Shown here: piece after piece, positions 54,301-64,000 of the stretch
Layout: every line of letters starts with the position of its first letter
Numbering within the stretch: position 1 is the first letter of the stretch
DNA from: Bordetella genomosp. 13
GTDB lineage: Bacteria; Pseudomonadota; Gammaproteobacteria; Burkholderiales; Burkholderiaceae_B
Direction: 5' to 3'
Length of the DNA: 64,000 nt
Assembly: GCF_007679965.1 (NCBI RefSeq)
Contig: NZ_VEHL01000001.1
Coordinates: 124,001-188,000, forward strand
Position numbers and translations under genes: made by a program
The notes under the pieces: model-generated
What the model was told of the DNA's origin: nothing
The model's database searches: none
The model's input: the letters and a program-made list of their open reading frames with translations, nothing else

Positions 54301-54393
54301 TTCCTGGCCAACACCCTCACCCCGTTCGTGGGCGACGGCAACAGCCAGACGCCGGAGTTCAAGTCCTTCCTCGTGAAGGTCGAGAAGGTATAG
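51325..54393 (+). CDS. fdnG: Selenocysteine-containing formate dehydrogenase major (alpha) subunit
   Basis: 1022 aa if the in-frame TGA at 51913-51915 is read as selenocysteine (residue 197). Upstream translation ends ...FDNQARV and the same frame resumes [20 protein letters not shown], exactly the FDH-N/O active-site context. A Tat signal ([11 protein letters not shown], residues 5-15) directs the folded enzyme to the periplasm. C51, C54, C58 and C93 bind a [4Fe-4S] cluster; the rest is the molybdopterin-bis-MGD fold. It oxidises formate to CO2 and passes electrons to the beta subunit. Beta, gamma, fdhE and sel genes follow on the same strand. Confidence 0.96.
51913..51955 (+). promoter_or_regulatory. 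Selenocysteine UGA codon and SECIS element
   Basis: The TGA at 51913 is followed by an inverted-repeat region: GGCC at 51919-51922 and at 51952-51955, CGACGG against CCCGACG, and GGCA-GGTCT-TGCC at the tip (loop GGTCT at 51934-51938). The apical GGUCU and its distance from UGA match the bacterial FDH SECIS that SelB binds. Confidence 0.9.
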
Positions 54394-54403
54394 GAGCCCA
54401 GAC

Positions 54404-55303
54404 ATGTCAATGCAATCCCTGGACATCAAGCGGGTCTCCGCAACCACCACGCCGCCGCCCGGCGTACGCGAGCCGTCCACCGGCAGCGTCGCCAAGCTGA
54501 TCGACGTCTCCAAGTGCATCGGCTGCAAGGCCTGCCAGACGGCGTGCATGGAGTGGAACGACCTGCGCGACGAGGTCGGCACCACCGTGGGGGTGTACGA
54601 CAACCCCGCCGACCTCACCGAGCATTCGTGGACGGTGATGCGGTTCTCCGAATACGAGAACCCGGCCGGCGACCTGGAGTGGCTGATCCGCAAGGACGGC
54701 TGCATGCACTGCGAGGATCCGGGCTGCCTGAAGGCCTGTCCCTCGCCGGGCGCGATCGTGCAGTACAACAACGGCATCGTGGATTTCCACGAGGAGAACT
54801 GCATCGGCTGCGGCTACTGCATCACAGGGTGCCCGTTCAACGTGCCGCGCATCTCCAAGAAGGACCACAAGGCGTACAAGTGCACCCTGTGTTCCGACCG
54901 CGTGGCCGTGGGCCAGGAGCCCGCGTGCGTGAAGACCTGTCCCACCGGCGCCATCGTGTTCGGCACCAAGGAGGACATGAAGCACCATGCGGAGGAGCGC
55001 ATCGAGGACCTGAAGTCGCGGGGATTCGAGAACGCCGGGCTGTACGACCCGGCGGGCGTCGGCGGCACGCACGTGATGTACGTGCTGCATCACGCCGACA
55101 AGCCGGCCCTCTACCACGGCTTGCCGGAAGACCCGAAGATCAGCCCGATGGTGTCGCTGTGGAAGGGCATATCCAAGCCGCTGGGCGTGGCCGCGATGGC
55201 GTTGACCGCTTTGGTGGGCTTCTTCCACTACGTGCGCGTGGGCCCCAACGAGACCGACGAGGAAGACGAGCGCAAGGCCGAAGAGGAGGTGCGCCATGGC
55301 TGA
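54404..55303 (+). CDS. fdxH: Formate dehydrogenase iron-sulfur (beta) subunit
   Basis: 299 aa with four [4Fe-4S] sets: [15 protein letters not shown] (C38, C41, C44, C48), [24 protein letters not shown] and [22 protein letters not shown]-terminal membrane helix (about residues 250-275, [19 protein letters not shown]) anchors it on the periplasmic side. It relays electrons from the molybdenum subunit to cytochrome b. Its end overlaps the gamma gene by eight bases. Confidence 0.95.
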   Translation: MSMQSLDIKRVSATTTPPPGVREPSTGSVAKLIDVSKCIGCKACQTACMEWNDLRDEVGTTVGVYDNPADLTEHSWTVMRFSEYENPAGDLEWLIRKDGCMHCEDPGCLKACPSPGAIVQYNNGIVDFHEENCIGCGYCITGCPFNVPRISKKDHKAYKCTLCSDRVAVGQEPACVKTCPTGAIVFGTKEDMKHHAEERIEDLKSRGFENAGLYDPAGVGGTHVMYVLHHADKPALYHGLPEDPKISPMVSLWKGISKPLGVAAMALTALVGFFHYVRVGPNETDEEDERKAEEEVRHG

Positions 55304-55961
55304 CCATCATCGCAAGCTGATCCTGCGCTACAACGCCAACGAGCGTACCAACCACTGGATCACCGCCATCACCTTCGTGCTGCTGGCGCTGTCCGGGCTG
55401 GCGCTGTTCCACCCGGCGTTCTACTGGCTCACCGGCCTGTTCGGCGGCGGGCCGTGGACGCGCATCCTGCATCCCTTCGTCGGGGTGGTGATGTTCGTCT
55501 CCTTCATGCTGTTCGCCATCCACATGTGGCGGCACAACCTGATGAACCGCAACGACGTGCAGTGGCTCAGGCAGATGCGCGACGTGGTCAACAACCGCGA
55601 AGACCGGCTGCCCGAGGTGGGCAAGTACAACGCCGGCCAGAAGCTGCTGTTCTACGTGCTGATCCTGTGCATGCTGGGTCTGCTGGCCAGCGGCATCGTG
55701 ATGTGGCGGGCGTACTTCTCGTTCTACTTTCCGATCTGGGTGGTGCGCGGCGCATCGGTGCTGCATGCCGTCTGCGCGCTGGTGATGATCTGCGCGATCA
55801 TCGTGCACGTCTACGCGGGAATCTGGGTGAAGGGCTCGATGGGCGCCATGGTGCGCGGCACGGTCACCTGGGGCTGGGCCTGGAAGCATCACCGGCTGTG
55901 GTTCCGCCAGGTGCGCAAGGATGCGGCCGGCTACGGCGATCCCTCCGTTCCGCCGAAATAG
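55296..55961 (+). CDS. fdnI: Formate dehydrogenase cytochrome b556 (gamma) subunit
   Basis: 221 aa, four membrane helices. [20 protein letters not shown] supplies the first haem-ligand His; [20 protein letters not shown] and [21 protein letters not shown] give further helical His ligands. It passes electrons to the quinone pool, making formate oxidation respiratory. The symbol is by analogy; fdoI is equally fitting. Confidence 0.93.
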   Translation: MADHHRKLILRYNANERTNHWITAITFVLLALSGLALFHPAFYWLTGLFGGGPWTRILHPFVGVVMFVSFMLFAIHMWRHNLMNRNDVQWLRQMRDVVNNREDRLPEVGKYNAGQKLLFYVLILCMLGLLASGIVMWRAYFSFYFPIWVVRGASVLHAVCALVMICAIIVHVYAGIWVKGSMGAMVRGTVTWGWAWKHHRLWFRQVRKDAAGYGDPSVPPK

Positions 55962-56359
55962 CACCGGCGGGCTGACCGCGCCTGCCGCACACGGCCGCTT
56001 CCCCATCCGGAGCGGCCGTTGTATTTGGCGGCGCCTGCTTTGCCGGCACGCGCGGCCGGGGCGGCCCGCCGGCGCGCTTGGCCGTGTCTGACGCTCCCGC
56101 TGCGATCGGAAGGGCCCGGATACGCCGGTAGGCATGAGACGCGCGGCGCGTCTGGCCCTTTCGAAGGTATCGGAGGCGCGCCGCACCGGGCTATGATGAA
56201 CGCGGGGGCCCGCGCCACGCGGGCACGTGGAGTCGATTCCACGCCTCGTCAGGCATTCGGCGGTGTCATCGAACGCATGATGTCGGCCTCGTGTTTGCCG
56301 CCGTGCCCCGTGCTGTCCCAACGCGGCGCACAGGCGCGGCAGCTGTTCTGGAGAATGTT
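55962..56359. other. Intergenic region between fdnI and fdhE
   Basis: 398 bases without a convincing gene. It begins with a terminator-like hairpin (listed separately); the rest is GC-rich. A TATGAT at 56192-56197 could be a -10 box for fdhE-selAB but lacks a clear -35 element. Confidence 0.5.
55989..56026 (+). terminator. Probable terminator after the formate dehydrogenase structural genes
   Basis: CGGCCGCT (55992-55999) and AGCGGCCG (56011-56018) form a perfect 8-bp stem, followed by TTGTATTT. The T-run is imperfect, so partial read-through into fdhE is possible. Confidence 0.6.
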
Positions 56360-57319
56360 GTGCAGCGTATTCTTCCCCGCGGTGAGATCGAGGAGCTCGA
56401 TCACAATGCCATCGTCCGTGTGCGCCTGCCCGAGCGCGGCTCGGTGTTCGCCGCCCGCGCCGCGCGCCTGCGCCAGTTGGCCACGAACAATCCCGTGGCC
56501 GATTACCTGGGCCTGATGGCCGATCTGGTCGAAGCCCAGCAGGCCCTGTTGGCCGAATGCAATGCCCCCGGCGCCGACGCGGTGCGCATCGACCGCGCCC
56601 AGGCGCACGGCATGCCGCCGCTGCAGGCCGTGGGCTGGCAGCGCGATCCGCTCTGGACGGGGCTGTTGCGTCGCCTGGCGCAGCGCCTGGAAGCCATGCC
56701 CGACGCGCCCGCCGAGGCCATCGAGGTCTGCCAGGGCCTGCGCCGCACGCTCGAAGAAAATCCCGCGGCCATCGAGGCCATGGCCGACGCCCTGATCGAA
56801 GAGCGCGACGAGGGCGTGGACAGCGCCGCCGCGCCCATCGTGATGGCGGCCCTGCAGGTGTACTGGACCGACCTGGCCAGCCGCTTCGACCCGCGACAGT
56901 TGCCCGTGGCCAGCCCCTTCGGCGTATGTCCCGTGTGCGGCAGCCTGCCGGTGGCCAGCGTGGTGCGCGTGGGCGGACAGTTCGAGGGCTACCGCTACCT
57001 GTGCTGCTCGCTGTGCGCCAGCGAATGGCACATGGTGCGCGTGACGTGCACGCACTGCGAAGATACCGAGACGGTGGCCTATCACGCCATCGAGGGCCGC
57101 TCCGAGGCCGTGCGCGCCGAGTCCTGCGACCGCTGCCACAGCTACCGCAAGATCTTCTATCAAGAGAAAGACCTGTACGTCGAGCCGGTGGCCGACGACC
57201 TGGCCAGCCTGGCGCTGGACGTGCTGATGGGCGAGGCAGGCTATTCGCGCGCCAGCGGCAACCCCTTGCTGTGGCACGGGTCGGTGGACTCGGAGGAATC
57301 GGCGGGCGCGGATGACTGA
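56360..57319 (+). CDS. fdhE: Formate dehydrogenase accessory protein FdhE
   Basis: 319 aa from a GTG preceded by GGAG. Four CxxC pairs mark the rubredoxin-like zinc/iron half: [23 protein letters not shown] and [26 protein letters not shown] near the N-terminus matches E. coli FdhE. It assists maturation of the Tat-exported formate dehydrogenase. The frame is open to an ATG at 56291, but those 23 codons have no family resemblance. It overlaps selA by eight bases. Confidence 0.9.
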   Translation: MQRILPRGEIEELDHNAIVRVRLPERGSVFAARAARLRQLATNNPVADYLGLMADLVEAQQALLAECNAPGADAVRIDRAQAHGMPPLQAVGWQRDPLWTGLLRRLAQRLEAMPDAPAEAIEVCQGLRRTLEENPAAIEAMADALIEERDEGVDSAAAPIVMAALQVYWTDLASRFDPRQLPVASPFGVCPVCGSLPVASVVRVGGQFEGYRYLCCSLCASEWHMVRVTCTHCEDTETVAYHAIEGRSEAVRAESCDRCHSYRKIFYQEKDLYVEPVADDLASLALDVLMGEAGYSRASGNPLLWHGSVDSEESAGADD

Positions 57320-58754
57320 AGCGACGCCGCAGAATCCGTCCGCCGTGGCGCTGGCCGGTCCGGCCGACATCCCGTCGCTGGACCGATTGCTGGGCGCGGC
57401 CCCGATGCAGGCGCTGCTGGATGCCTACGGACGCACGCAGGTGGTGGCCGGGCTGCGCGCCCACCTGGCCGCGTTGCGCGCCGAGGCCGTGGCCGGCACG
57501 CTGGTGTCCGACCGCATCGAGACCGGCGCCATCGTGCACGGTTTGGCCGCCACCCTGAAGCAGGCCGCCGGGCCGCGCCTGCGCGCCGTCTACAACCTGA
57601 CGGGCACCGTGCTGCATACCAACCTGGGCCGCGCGCCGCTGCCCGACGAGGCCGTGGCCTCGGTGGTGCGTGCGCTGACCGCGCCGGCCAACCTCGAATT
57701 CGACCTGGAAACCGGCGGCCGCGGCGATCGCGACGACCTGATCGAGGACATGCTGCGCGAACTGACCGGCGCCGAGGCCGCCACCGTGGTCAACAACAAT
57801 GCCGCGGCGGTGCTGCTGATGCTCAATGCGCTGGCCGACCGCCGCGAGGTGGTGGTGTCGCGCGGCGAACTGGTCGAGATCGGCGGGGCGTTCCGCATCC
57901 CGGACATCATGAAGCGGGCGGGGGCGCGCCTGGTCGAGATCGGCACCACCAACCGCACCCATGCCAAGGACTACGAGGAAGCCATCGGCCCGCGCACCGC
58001 GATGCTGATGAAGGTGCATTGCAGCAACTACGCCATCACCGGCTTCACCAAGAGCGTGGACGTGGCCGGGGTGGCGCGCATCGCGCACGCGCGCGGCGTG
58101 CCGATGACGGTGGACCTGGGCAGCGGCACGCTGCTGGACCTGACGCAATGGGGCCTGCCGCGCGAGGACACCGTGCGCGAGACGATCCAGGCGGGCGCCG
58201 ACCTGGTCACCTTCAGTGGCGACAAGCTGCTGGGCGGCCCGCAGGCCGGCCTGCTGGTGGGCCGCGCCGACCTGATCCGCAAGATCAAGAAAAACCCGCT
58301 GAAGCGCGCGCTGCGCGTCGGCAAGCTGACGCTGGCGGCGCTCGAGCCCGTGCTGGCCCTGTATCGCGCGCCCGAGTTCCTGCCCGAGCGCCTGACCACG
58401 CTGCGCCTGCTGACGCGGCCGCAGCGCGCGATCCAGGCCGCGGCCGAGCGCCTGCGCGACACGGTGCAGCATGCCGTGGGCGCGGGCTATACCGTGCAGG
58501 CCGTGCCCGTCTTCAGCCAGATCGGCAGCGGCGCGCTGCCGGCCGATCACCTGCCCAGCGTCGCGCTGGCCATCCGGCACGCCGGCAGCGGCCGGCCGGG
58601 CCGCCACTTGGCGCGCCTGGAGGCCTTGCTGCGCGATCTGCCTCGGCCCGTCATCGGCCGGCTGGCCGACGACGCGCTGTGGCTGGACCTGCGCTGCCTG
58701 GAAGAGCGCGACGAGGCGGGCTTCGTGGCGCAATTGGCCAAGCCGCTGGCATGA
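57312..58754 (+). CDS. selA: L-seryl-tRNA(Sec) selenium transferase
   Basis: 480 aa, PLP-dependent. The cofactor Lys is in [33 protein letters not shown] and [14 protein letters not shown] are SelA motifs. It converts seryl-tRNA(Sec) to selenocysteyl-tRNA(Sec) using selenophosphate from SelD. The start overlaps fdhE, which ties Sec biosynthesis to formate dehydrogenase maturation. Confidence 0.96.
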   Translation: MTEATPQNPSAVALAGPADIPSLDRLLGAAPMQALLDAYGRTQVVAGLRAHLAALRAEAVAGTLVSDRIETGAIVHGLAATLKQAAGPRLRAVYNLTGTVLHTNLGRAPLPDEAVASVVRALTAPANLEFDLETGGRGDRDDLIEDMLRELTGAEAATVVNNNAAAVLLMLNALADRREVVVSRGELVEIGGAFRIPDIMKRAGARLVEIGTTNRTHAKDYEEAIGPRTAMLMKVHCSNYAITGFTKSVDVAGVARIAHARGVPMTVDLGSGTLLDLTQWGLPREDTVRETIQAGADLVTFSGDKLLGGPQAGLLVGRADLIRKIKKNPLKRALRVGKLTLAALEPVLALYRAPEFLPERLTTLRLLTRPQRAIQAAAERLRDTVQHAVGAGYTVQAVPVFSQIGSGALPADHLPSVALAIRHAGSGRPGRHLARLEALLRDLPRPVIGRLADDALWLDLRCLEERDEAGFVAQLAKPLA

Positions 58755-58788
58755 TGCGGCCTTTCGTTCCCACCACGGAGGCCGCGGC

Positions 58789-60756
<1,968 letters not shown>

Positions 60757-60779
60757 CGTATCATTGGCAACGCCGCCAC

Positions 60780-60874
60780 GGAAGGCATTCGTGCCCGGCG
60801 GCACGGCTGGGCTTCAAACCCAGTTGGGGGCGTCAGACGCTCCCAGGTAGGTTCGACTCCTGCTGCCTTCCGCC
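60780..60874 (+). tRNA. selC: tRNA-Sec (UCA anticodon)
   Basis: 95 bases. The 8-bp acceptor stem GGAAGGCA (60780-60787) pairs with TGCCTTCC (60864-60871). The anticodon arm is CTGGG-CTTCAAA-CCCAG with anticodon TCA at 60814-60816. A long variable arm (GGGGGCGTC / GACGCTCCC) and GGTTCGACTCC T-loop follow. This is the unusual long-acceptor fold of bacterial tRNA-Sec. The 3' end is GCC then T, so CCA is not fully encoded. Confidence 0.95.
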
Positions 60875-60900
60875 TTCCGCCTTCCGCGCCGCGCCGCGCC
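60865..60900 (+). repeat. Short tandem repeats at the 3' end of selC
   Basis: Three copies of GCCTTCC run head to tail from 60865 to 60885, the first being part of the tRNA acceptor strand, followed by three copies of GCGCC (60886-60900). Confidence 0.8.
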
Positions 60901-60967
60901 TTCAGCGGCTTCCGAGAACCGCGCTCGTGCCGTTTCCTTCCCTGCGTCCTATTTATCGACGGCTGGC

Positions 60968-61000
60968 TTGCGCCCTCTATTGCCTTACCCTAAAGTAAGG
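60968..61000 (+). promoter_or_regulatory. Promoter and palindromic operator of the selC-adjacent toxin-antitoxin module
   Basis: TTGCGC (60968-60973) and TAAAGT (60991-60996) with a 17-base spacer form a sigma-70-like promoter. The palindrome CCTTAC-CCTAAA-GTAAGG (60983-61000) overlaps the -10 box, a suitable site for autorepression by the antitoxin. Confidence 0.55.
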
Positions 61001-61023
61001 AGTTGTTGAGAAAGGATGGTTCC

Positions 61024-61269
61024 ATGTCTTCCGCCACCGTTACGTCCAAAGGGCAGATCACCATTCCCGTCGACGTCCGCCAGCAGCTCGGACTGTCCGC
61101 CGGCGACCGGGTTGAATTCGTCCTAAATGAAGCGTCCGGGCGATACGAAGTCATTCCCGCTACGTATCCTGTCACTGCGCTCAAGGGCATCATCCGCAAA
61201 CCAGTCAGGCCGGTATCCATCGAGGACATGAACGCAGCTATCGCCGAGCAAGGAGACAAGGCCCGATGA
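61024..61269 (+). CDS. AbrB/SpoVT-type antitoxin
   Basis: 81 aa. TVTSKGQITIPVDVRQQLGL and GDRVEFVLNE are the AbrB swapped-hairpin DNA-binding motif; the C-terminal acidic half (SIEDMNAAIAEQ) should bind the toxin. AAGGA lies upstream of the ATG at 61024. Its stop overlaps the toxin ATG (ATGA). Antitoxin and autorepressor of the pair. Confidence 0.92.
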   Translation: MSSATVTSKGQITIPVDVRQQLGLSAGDRVEFVLNEASGRYEVIPATYPVTALKGIIRKPVRPVSIEDMNAAIAEQGDKAR

Positions 61270-61661
61270 TCGGCCTCGATACGAACGTGCTGGTGCGTTA
61301 CTTCGTACAGGACGAACCCGCGCAGGCAAGGAAGGCAAGCGCGTTGATCGAATCGTTCAGCGCGGAACAGCCCGGCTTCATCTCGCAGGTGGCGCTGGTC
61401 GAGGTCGTCTGGGTGCTGGCGCGGGCATACCATGCGCAACGCGCCGAGATCGTGCAGGTCATCGAGATCCTGCTGCGCACGCAGGGTCTGGTGGTCGAAG
61501 CCGCCGAAACGGTCTGGAAGGCGTTGCGCCTGTACGCCGCTTCGTCTGCCGACTTCGCCGATTGCCTGATCGAGCGCGCCGGCCACGACGCCCAATGCGA
61601 ATACACCGCCACGTTCGACACGAAGGCCGCGAAGACGGCGGGGCTCAGGCTCATCAAATAG
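61266..61661 (+). CDS. PIN-domain (VapC-type) toxin
   Basis: 131 aa. MIGLDTNVLVRYF gives the first acidic residue, LVEVVWVLARAY the Glu, ADFADCLIER and ATFDTKAAKTAG the remaining acids of the PIN nuclease site. It probably cleaves structured RNA; proximity to tRNA-Sec is noted but proves no target. Co-translated with the preceding antitoxin; lies between selC and selD. Confidence 0.92.
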   Translation: MIGLDTNVLVRYFVQDEPAQARKASALIESFSAEQPGFISQVALVEVVWVLARAYHAQRAEIVQVIEILLRTQGLVVEAAETVWKALRLYAASSADFADCLIERAGHDAQCEYTATFDTKAAKTAGLRLIK

Positions 61662-61787
61662 CTCAAGCGACCGGGGCGGACCATGGCCGCCCGAACGGGG
61701 ATTCCGGCATCGCCCGGTGCTATGCTTGCCCGACATCGCGGCGCGACGCTGCCCGTCCTGCCGCCGCATTCCACATCAGGTGATTCC

Positions 61788-62846
61788 ATGGCTCAAGACG
61801 GCGCCGGCGCGCAACCCCGACTGACTTCCCTATCCCACGGCGGCGGCTGCGGCTGCAAGATCGCGCCGGGGGTGCTGTCCACGCTGCTGGCGCGCCATGC
61901 GCCGTTCAAGCCCTGCGCCGACCTGCTGGTGGGCACCGAGACCGCCGACGACGCCGCGGTCTACCGCCTGAACGACGAGCAGGCGCTCATCGCCACTACC
62001 GATTTCTTCATGCCCATCGTCGACGATCCGTTCGATTTCGGACGCATCGCCGCCACCAACGCGCTGTCCGACGTCTATGCCATGGGCGGCACGCCCATCA
62101 TGGCGCTGGCCATCGTCGGCATGCCCATCAACGTGCTGCCGCACGACGTCATCGCCGAGATCCTGCGCGGCGGCGAATCGGTCTGCGCCGATGCCGGCAT
62201 CCCGGTGGCGGGCGGGCACTCCATCGACTCCGTCGAGCCCATCTACGGCCTGGCCGCCATGGGCCTGGTGCATCCGTCGCGCATCAAGCGCAATGCCGAC
62301 GCGCGCGCCGGCGACGTGCTTATCCTGGGCAAGCCGCTGGGCGTGGGCGTGCTGTCGGCCGCGCTGAAGAAGAACCTGCTTGACGCGGCCGGCTATGACG
62401 CCATGATCGCCGCCACCACGCTGCTCAACCGCCCGGGCACGGCGCTGTCGGCATTGCCGGGCGTGCACGCCATCACCGACGTCACCGGCTTCGGCCTGCT
62501 GGGCCATGCGCTGGAGATGGCGCGCGGCGCCGGACTGACGGCGCGGCTGCGGCTGGCCGAGTTGCCCTGGCTGGACCAGGTGCAGGACTACGCCCGGCAA
62601 GGCGTGATCACCGGGGCATCGGGCCGCAACTGGGCCTCGTATGGAGACGCCATCCGCCTGGGCGCCAACGTGGACGCCGCCGCCCGCGCGCTGCTCACCG
62701 ACCCGCAGACCTCCGGCGGCCTGTTGGTGGCCTGCGCGCCGCAGGATGCCGACCAGGTGCTCAGGCTCTTCCACGGCCAGGGCTTTGGCCGGGCCGCCGT
62801 CATCGGCGAGATGGTCGAGGGCGAGTCCCTGGTCCAGGTCGACTGA
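61788..62846 (+). CDS. selD: Selenide, water dikinase (selenophosphate synthetase)
   Basis: 352 aa. [12 protein letters not shown] contains the catalytic Cys and Lys; this form uses Cys, not Sec. [37 protein letters not shown] and [10 protein letters not shown] are AIR-synthase-like ATP and metal sites. It makes selenophosphate from selenide and ATP for SelA. The ATG at 61788 gives the family N-terminus; the frame is open from 61683. Its 3' end overlaps the convergent LysR gene by 47 bases. Confidence 0.95.
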   Translation: MAQDGAGAQPRLTSLSHGGGCGCKIAPGVLSTLLARHAPFKPCADLLVGTETADDAAVYRLNDEQALIATTDFFMPIVDDPFDFGRIAATNALSDVYAMGGTPIMALAIVGMPINVLPHDVIAEILRGGESVCADAGIPVAGGHSIDSVEPIYGLAAMGLVHPSRIKRNADARAGDVLILGKPLGVGVLSAALKKNLLDAAGYDAMIAATTLLNRPGTALSALPGVHAITDVTGFGLLGHALEMARGAGLTARLRLAELPWLDQVQDYARQGVITGASGRNWASYGDAIRLGANVDAAARALLTDPQTSGGLLVACAPQDADQVLRLFHGQGFGRAAVIGEMVEGESLVQVD

Positions 62847-63741
62847 CCTGCGCCTGCTGCGCCAGCCAGTCCGCCACCACGTCTGCATCGGGACCGCCCG
62901 CGCGCGGATTGCGCACCAGCCAGTAGGCGGGGCCGTCGGAACCCACGGCCTGTGGCTGGCCCAGCGCCACGAGCCGGCCGTCCCGCAGCATGGGATCGAC
63001 CAGCGCCAGCCGGCCCAGCGCGATGCCATGGCCGGCCAGGGCGGCGTGCACGATCTGGTCGTACTGGTTCAGGCGCAGCATCCCCTTGGGCTGCTGTCCG
63101 GCCAGGCCGTTCGCGTCCAGCCATTCCCGCCAGTGCAGCCAGGGCCACGAGGGGCCATCGAAATCGAGCAGGACGTGGCGCGCCAGCGCCGCGCCGTCGA
63201 GCCTGCGCAGGCGCAGCGAGGGATGCGCCACGGGCACCAGCGCTTCCCCGAACAGGCGCCGCGCGTCGGCGGGCGCCTGCGCGGCCGTGCAGTAGCGGAT
63301 CGCGATGTCGATGTCTTCGCGCCGCAGGTCCAGCACCCGGTTGTCGGCTGCCACGCGCACGTCCATGCCGGGATGGCGGTCCTGGAACGCACCCAGGCGC
63401 GGCAGCAGCCACAACGTGGCCACGCCCATCGTGGTGGTGATGGTGACCGGCGCGCGGCGACCGGGTTCGCGGCAGCGGGCGACGAGCTCGCCCAGCTCCG
63501 TCAGCCACGGGTCGGCCAGGCGGAACAGCTGCGCGCCCTCGGCGGTGAACGATACCGAGCGGAACCCCCGCGTCAGCAGCGCCACGCCCAGGTGGTCCTC
63601 CAGCGCGCGCACCTGGCGGCTGATGGCCGACTGGGTCAGGTGCAGGTCTTGCGCCGCCAGCGTGATGCTCATGCGGCGGCCCACGGCGACGAAGCCGCGC
63701 AGCAAGTCGAGCGGAGGCAGCCTGGCGAGGTCTGGTGACAT
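62800..63741 (-). CDS. LysR-family regulator, GcvA-like
   Basis: 313 aa. [39 protein letters not shown] and [11 protein letters not shown] form the GcvA-type HTH, with a substrate domain after about residue 95. The C-terminal 20 residues are Gln/Pro/Arg-rich and overlap selD on the opposite strand. It is divergent from the DUF2917 gene, a pairing I recall from related genomes. Confidence 0.9.
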   Translation of the reverse strand: MSPDLARLPPLDLLRGFVAVGRRMSITLAAQDLHLTQSAISRQVRALEDHLGVALLTRGFRSVSFTAEGAQLFRLADPWLTELGELVARCREPGRRAPVTITTTMGVATLWLLPRLGAFQDRHPGMDVRVAADNRVLDLRREDIDIAIRYCTAAQAPADARRLFGEALVPVAHPSLRLRRLDGAALARHVLLDFDGPSWPWLHWREWLDANGLAGQQPKGMLRLNQYDQIVHAALAGHGIALGRLALVDPMLRDGRLVALGQPQAVGSDGPAYWLVRNPRAGGPDADVVADWLAQQAQVSRPGPGTRPRPSRR

Positions 63742-63857
63742 GCGTATCGCTCATGTGAAAGCGACGGAGAAGTCGCTTGAGCGATCTTACGGCGGCAGCG
63801 TTCAATTGGCCATGTCCGCGGAACGGTGGCGGACCCATCCGACGCAAGAGGACCGGC

Positions 63858-64000
63858 ATGGCCACGGGAAAAATCAGCTTCATATGCATGAATGGAATGT
63901 CATTCCAGCTGCCGCGTGGCGCGGCCGCGCAGCTCAGGCAGGTCCTCGGCGTGCGCATCCTGTGCCGCGCCGGTACGCTGTGGGTGTCGGAGGATGGACG
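63858..64000 (+). CDS. DUF2917-family protein, partial at window end
   Basis: The first 47 codons are visible, starting MATGKISFICMNGMSF with AGAGGA upstream. RILCRAGTLWVSEDG matches the DUF2917 core, which usually continues into an Asp-rich turn. Small proteins of unknown function. Truncated by the window edge; length and stop not visible. Probably regulated by the adjacent GcvA-like LysR. Confidence 0.75.
   Translation, partial: MATGKISFICMNGMSFQLPRGAAAQLRQVLGVRILCRAGTLWVSEDG

Noticed and set aside
51301..54804. A 1167-codon open frame antisense to the formate dehydrogenase gene
   Set aside because: No recognisable motifs, and composition typical of the complementary frame of high-GC genes.
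60865..60900. CRISPR or integrase attachment-site array at selC
   Set aside because: Units are 5-7 bases with no spacers, and no integrase gene is nearby; only short tandem repeats are supported.

Overview
The window is GC-rich DNA with dense bacterial gene packing. Its gene families fit a betaproteobacterium of the Alcaligenaceae (Bordetella/Achromobacter type): Bug-type tricarboxylate receptors scattered away from a tctBA pair, many LysR/IclR/RpiR-regulated catabolic cassettes, a GcvA-like LysR facing a DUF2917 gene, and a structured intergenic repeat of a kind I associate with that group. The genus is an inference; no rRNA is present. About 62 protein genes and one tRNA gene (selenocysteine) are supported. 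No transposase, phage gene or CRISPR array was seen.

Layout. 1-4.6 kb: a catabolic cassette of a LysR regulator, a Bug receptor, a single-chain aconitase-type hydratase with swapped domain order, and an RraA/aldolase-like protein, followed by a lone glycosyltransferase. 5.8-7.8 kb: the tctBA membrane components. 7.9-13.8 kb: an NAD salvage cluster (nicotinamidase-like hydrolase, pncB, nadE, nadM-Nudix) divergent from an NrtR-type repressor. 13.9-20.4 kb: a tripartite RND efflux operon divergent from a TetR repressor. 20.5-22.5 kb: a Met/His-rich DUF2946 protein and a PepSY membrane protein. 22.5-27.4 kb: an M81 peptidase-like enzyme and a Bug receptor divergent from a class III aminotransferase and an RpiR regulator, around a striking 41-bp dyad. 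27.4-35.6 kb: a seven-gene operon (polyamine-type ABC importer plus SDR, 2-hydroxyacid dehydrogenase and FAD oxidoreductase) divergent from IclR. 35.6-42.8 kb: assorted redox, regulatory and hydrolase genes. 43-46 kb: an alkylation-repair cluster (two 2OG-Fe(II) oxygenase-like genes, alkB, ada) in which two members have lost key metal ligands. 46.0-46.8 kb: vapBC. 46.8-50.5 kb: haem import genes hmuSTUV without a receptor. 50.6-51.1 kb: an acyl-CoA thioesterase.

51.3-62.8 kb is the most coherent region: a complete selenocysteine island. It holds a selenoprotein formate dehydrogenase (in-frame UGA at 51913 followed by a SECIS-like hairpin), its beta and gamma subunits, fdhE, selA, selB, tRNA-Sec (selC) and selD, with a PIN-type toxin-antitoxin module between selC and selD. 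Everything needed to make, charge and insert selenocysteine into the one visible selenoprotein is present. The window ends with a GcvA-like LysR gene and the start of a DUF2917 gene.

The least expected observations are the Ada homologue lacking all four zinc/methyl-acceptor cysteines, its overlapping short oxygenase lacking the HxD motif, the tandem copies of the tRNA-Sec acceptor end, and several strong palindromes that look like operators.
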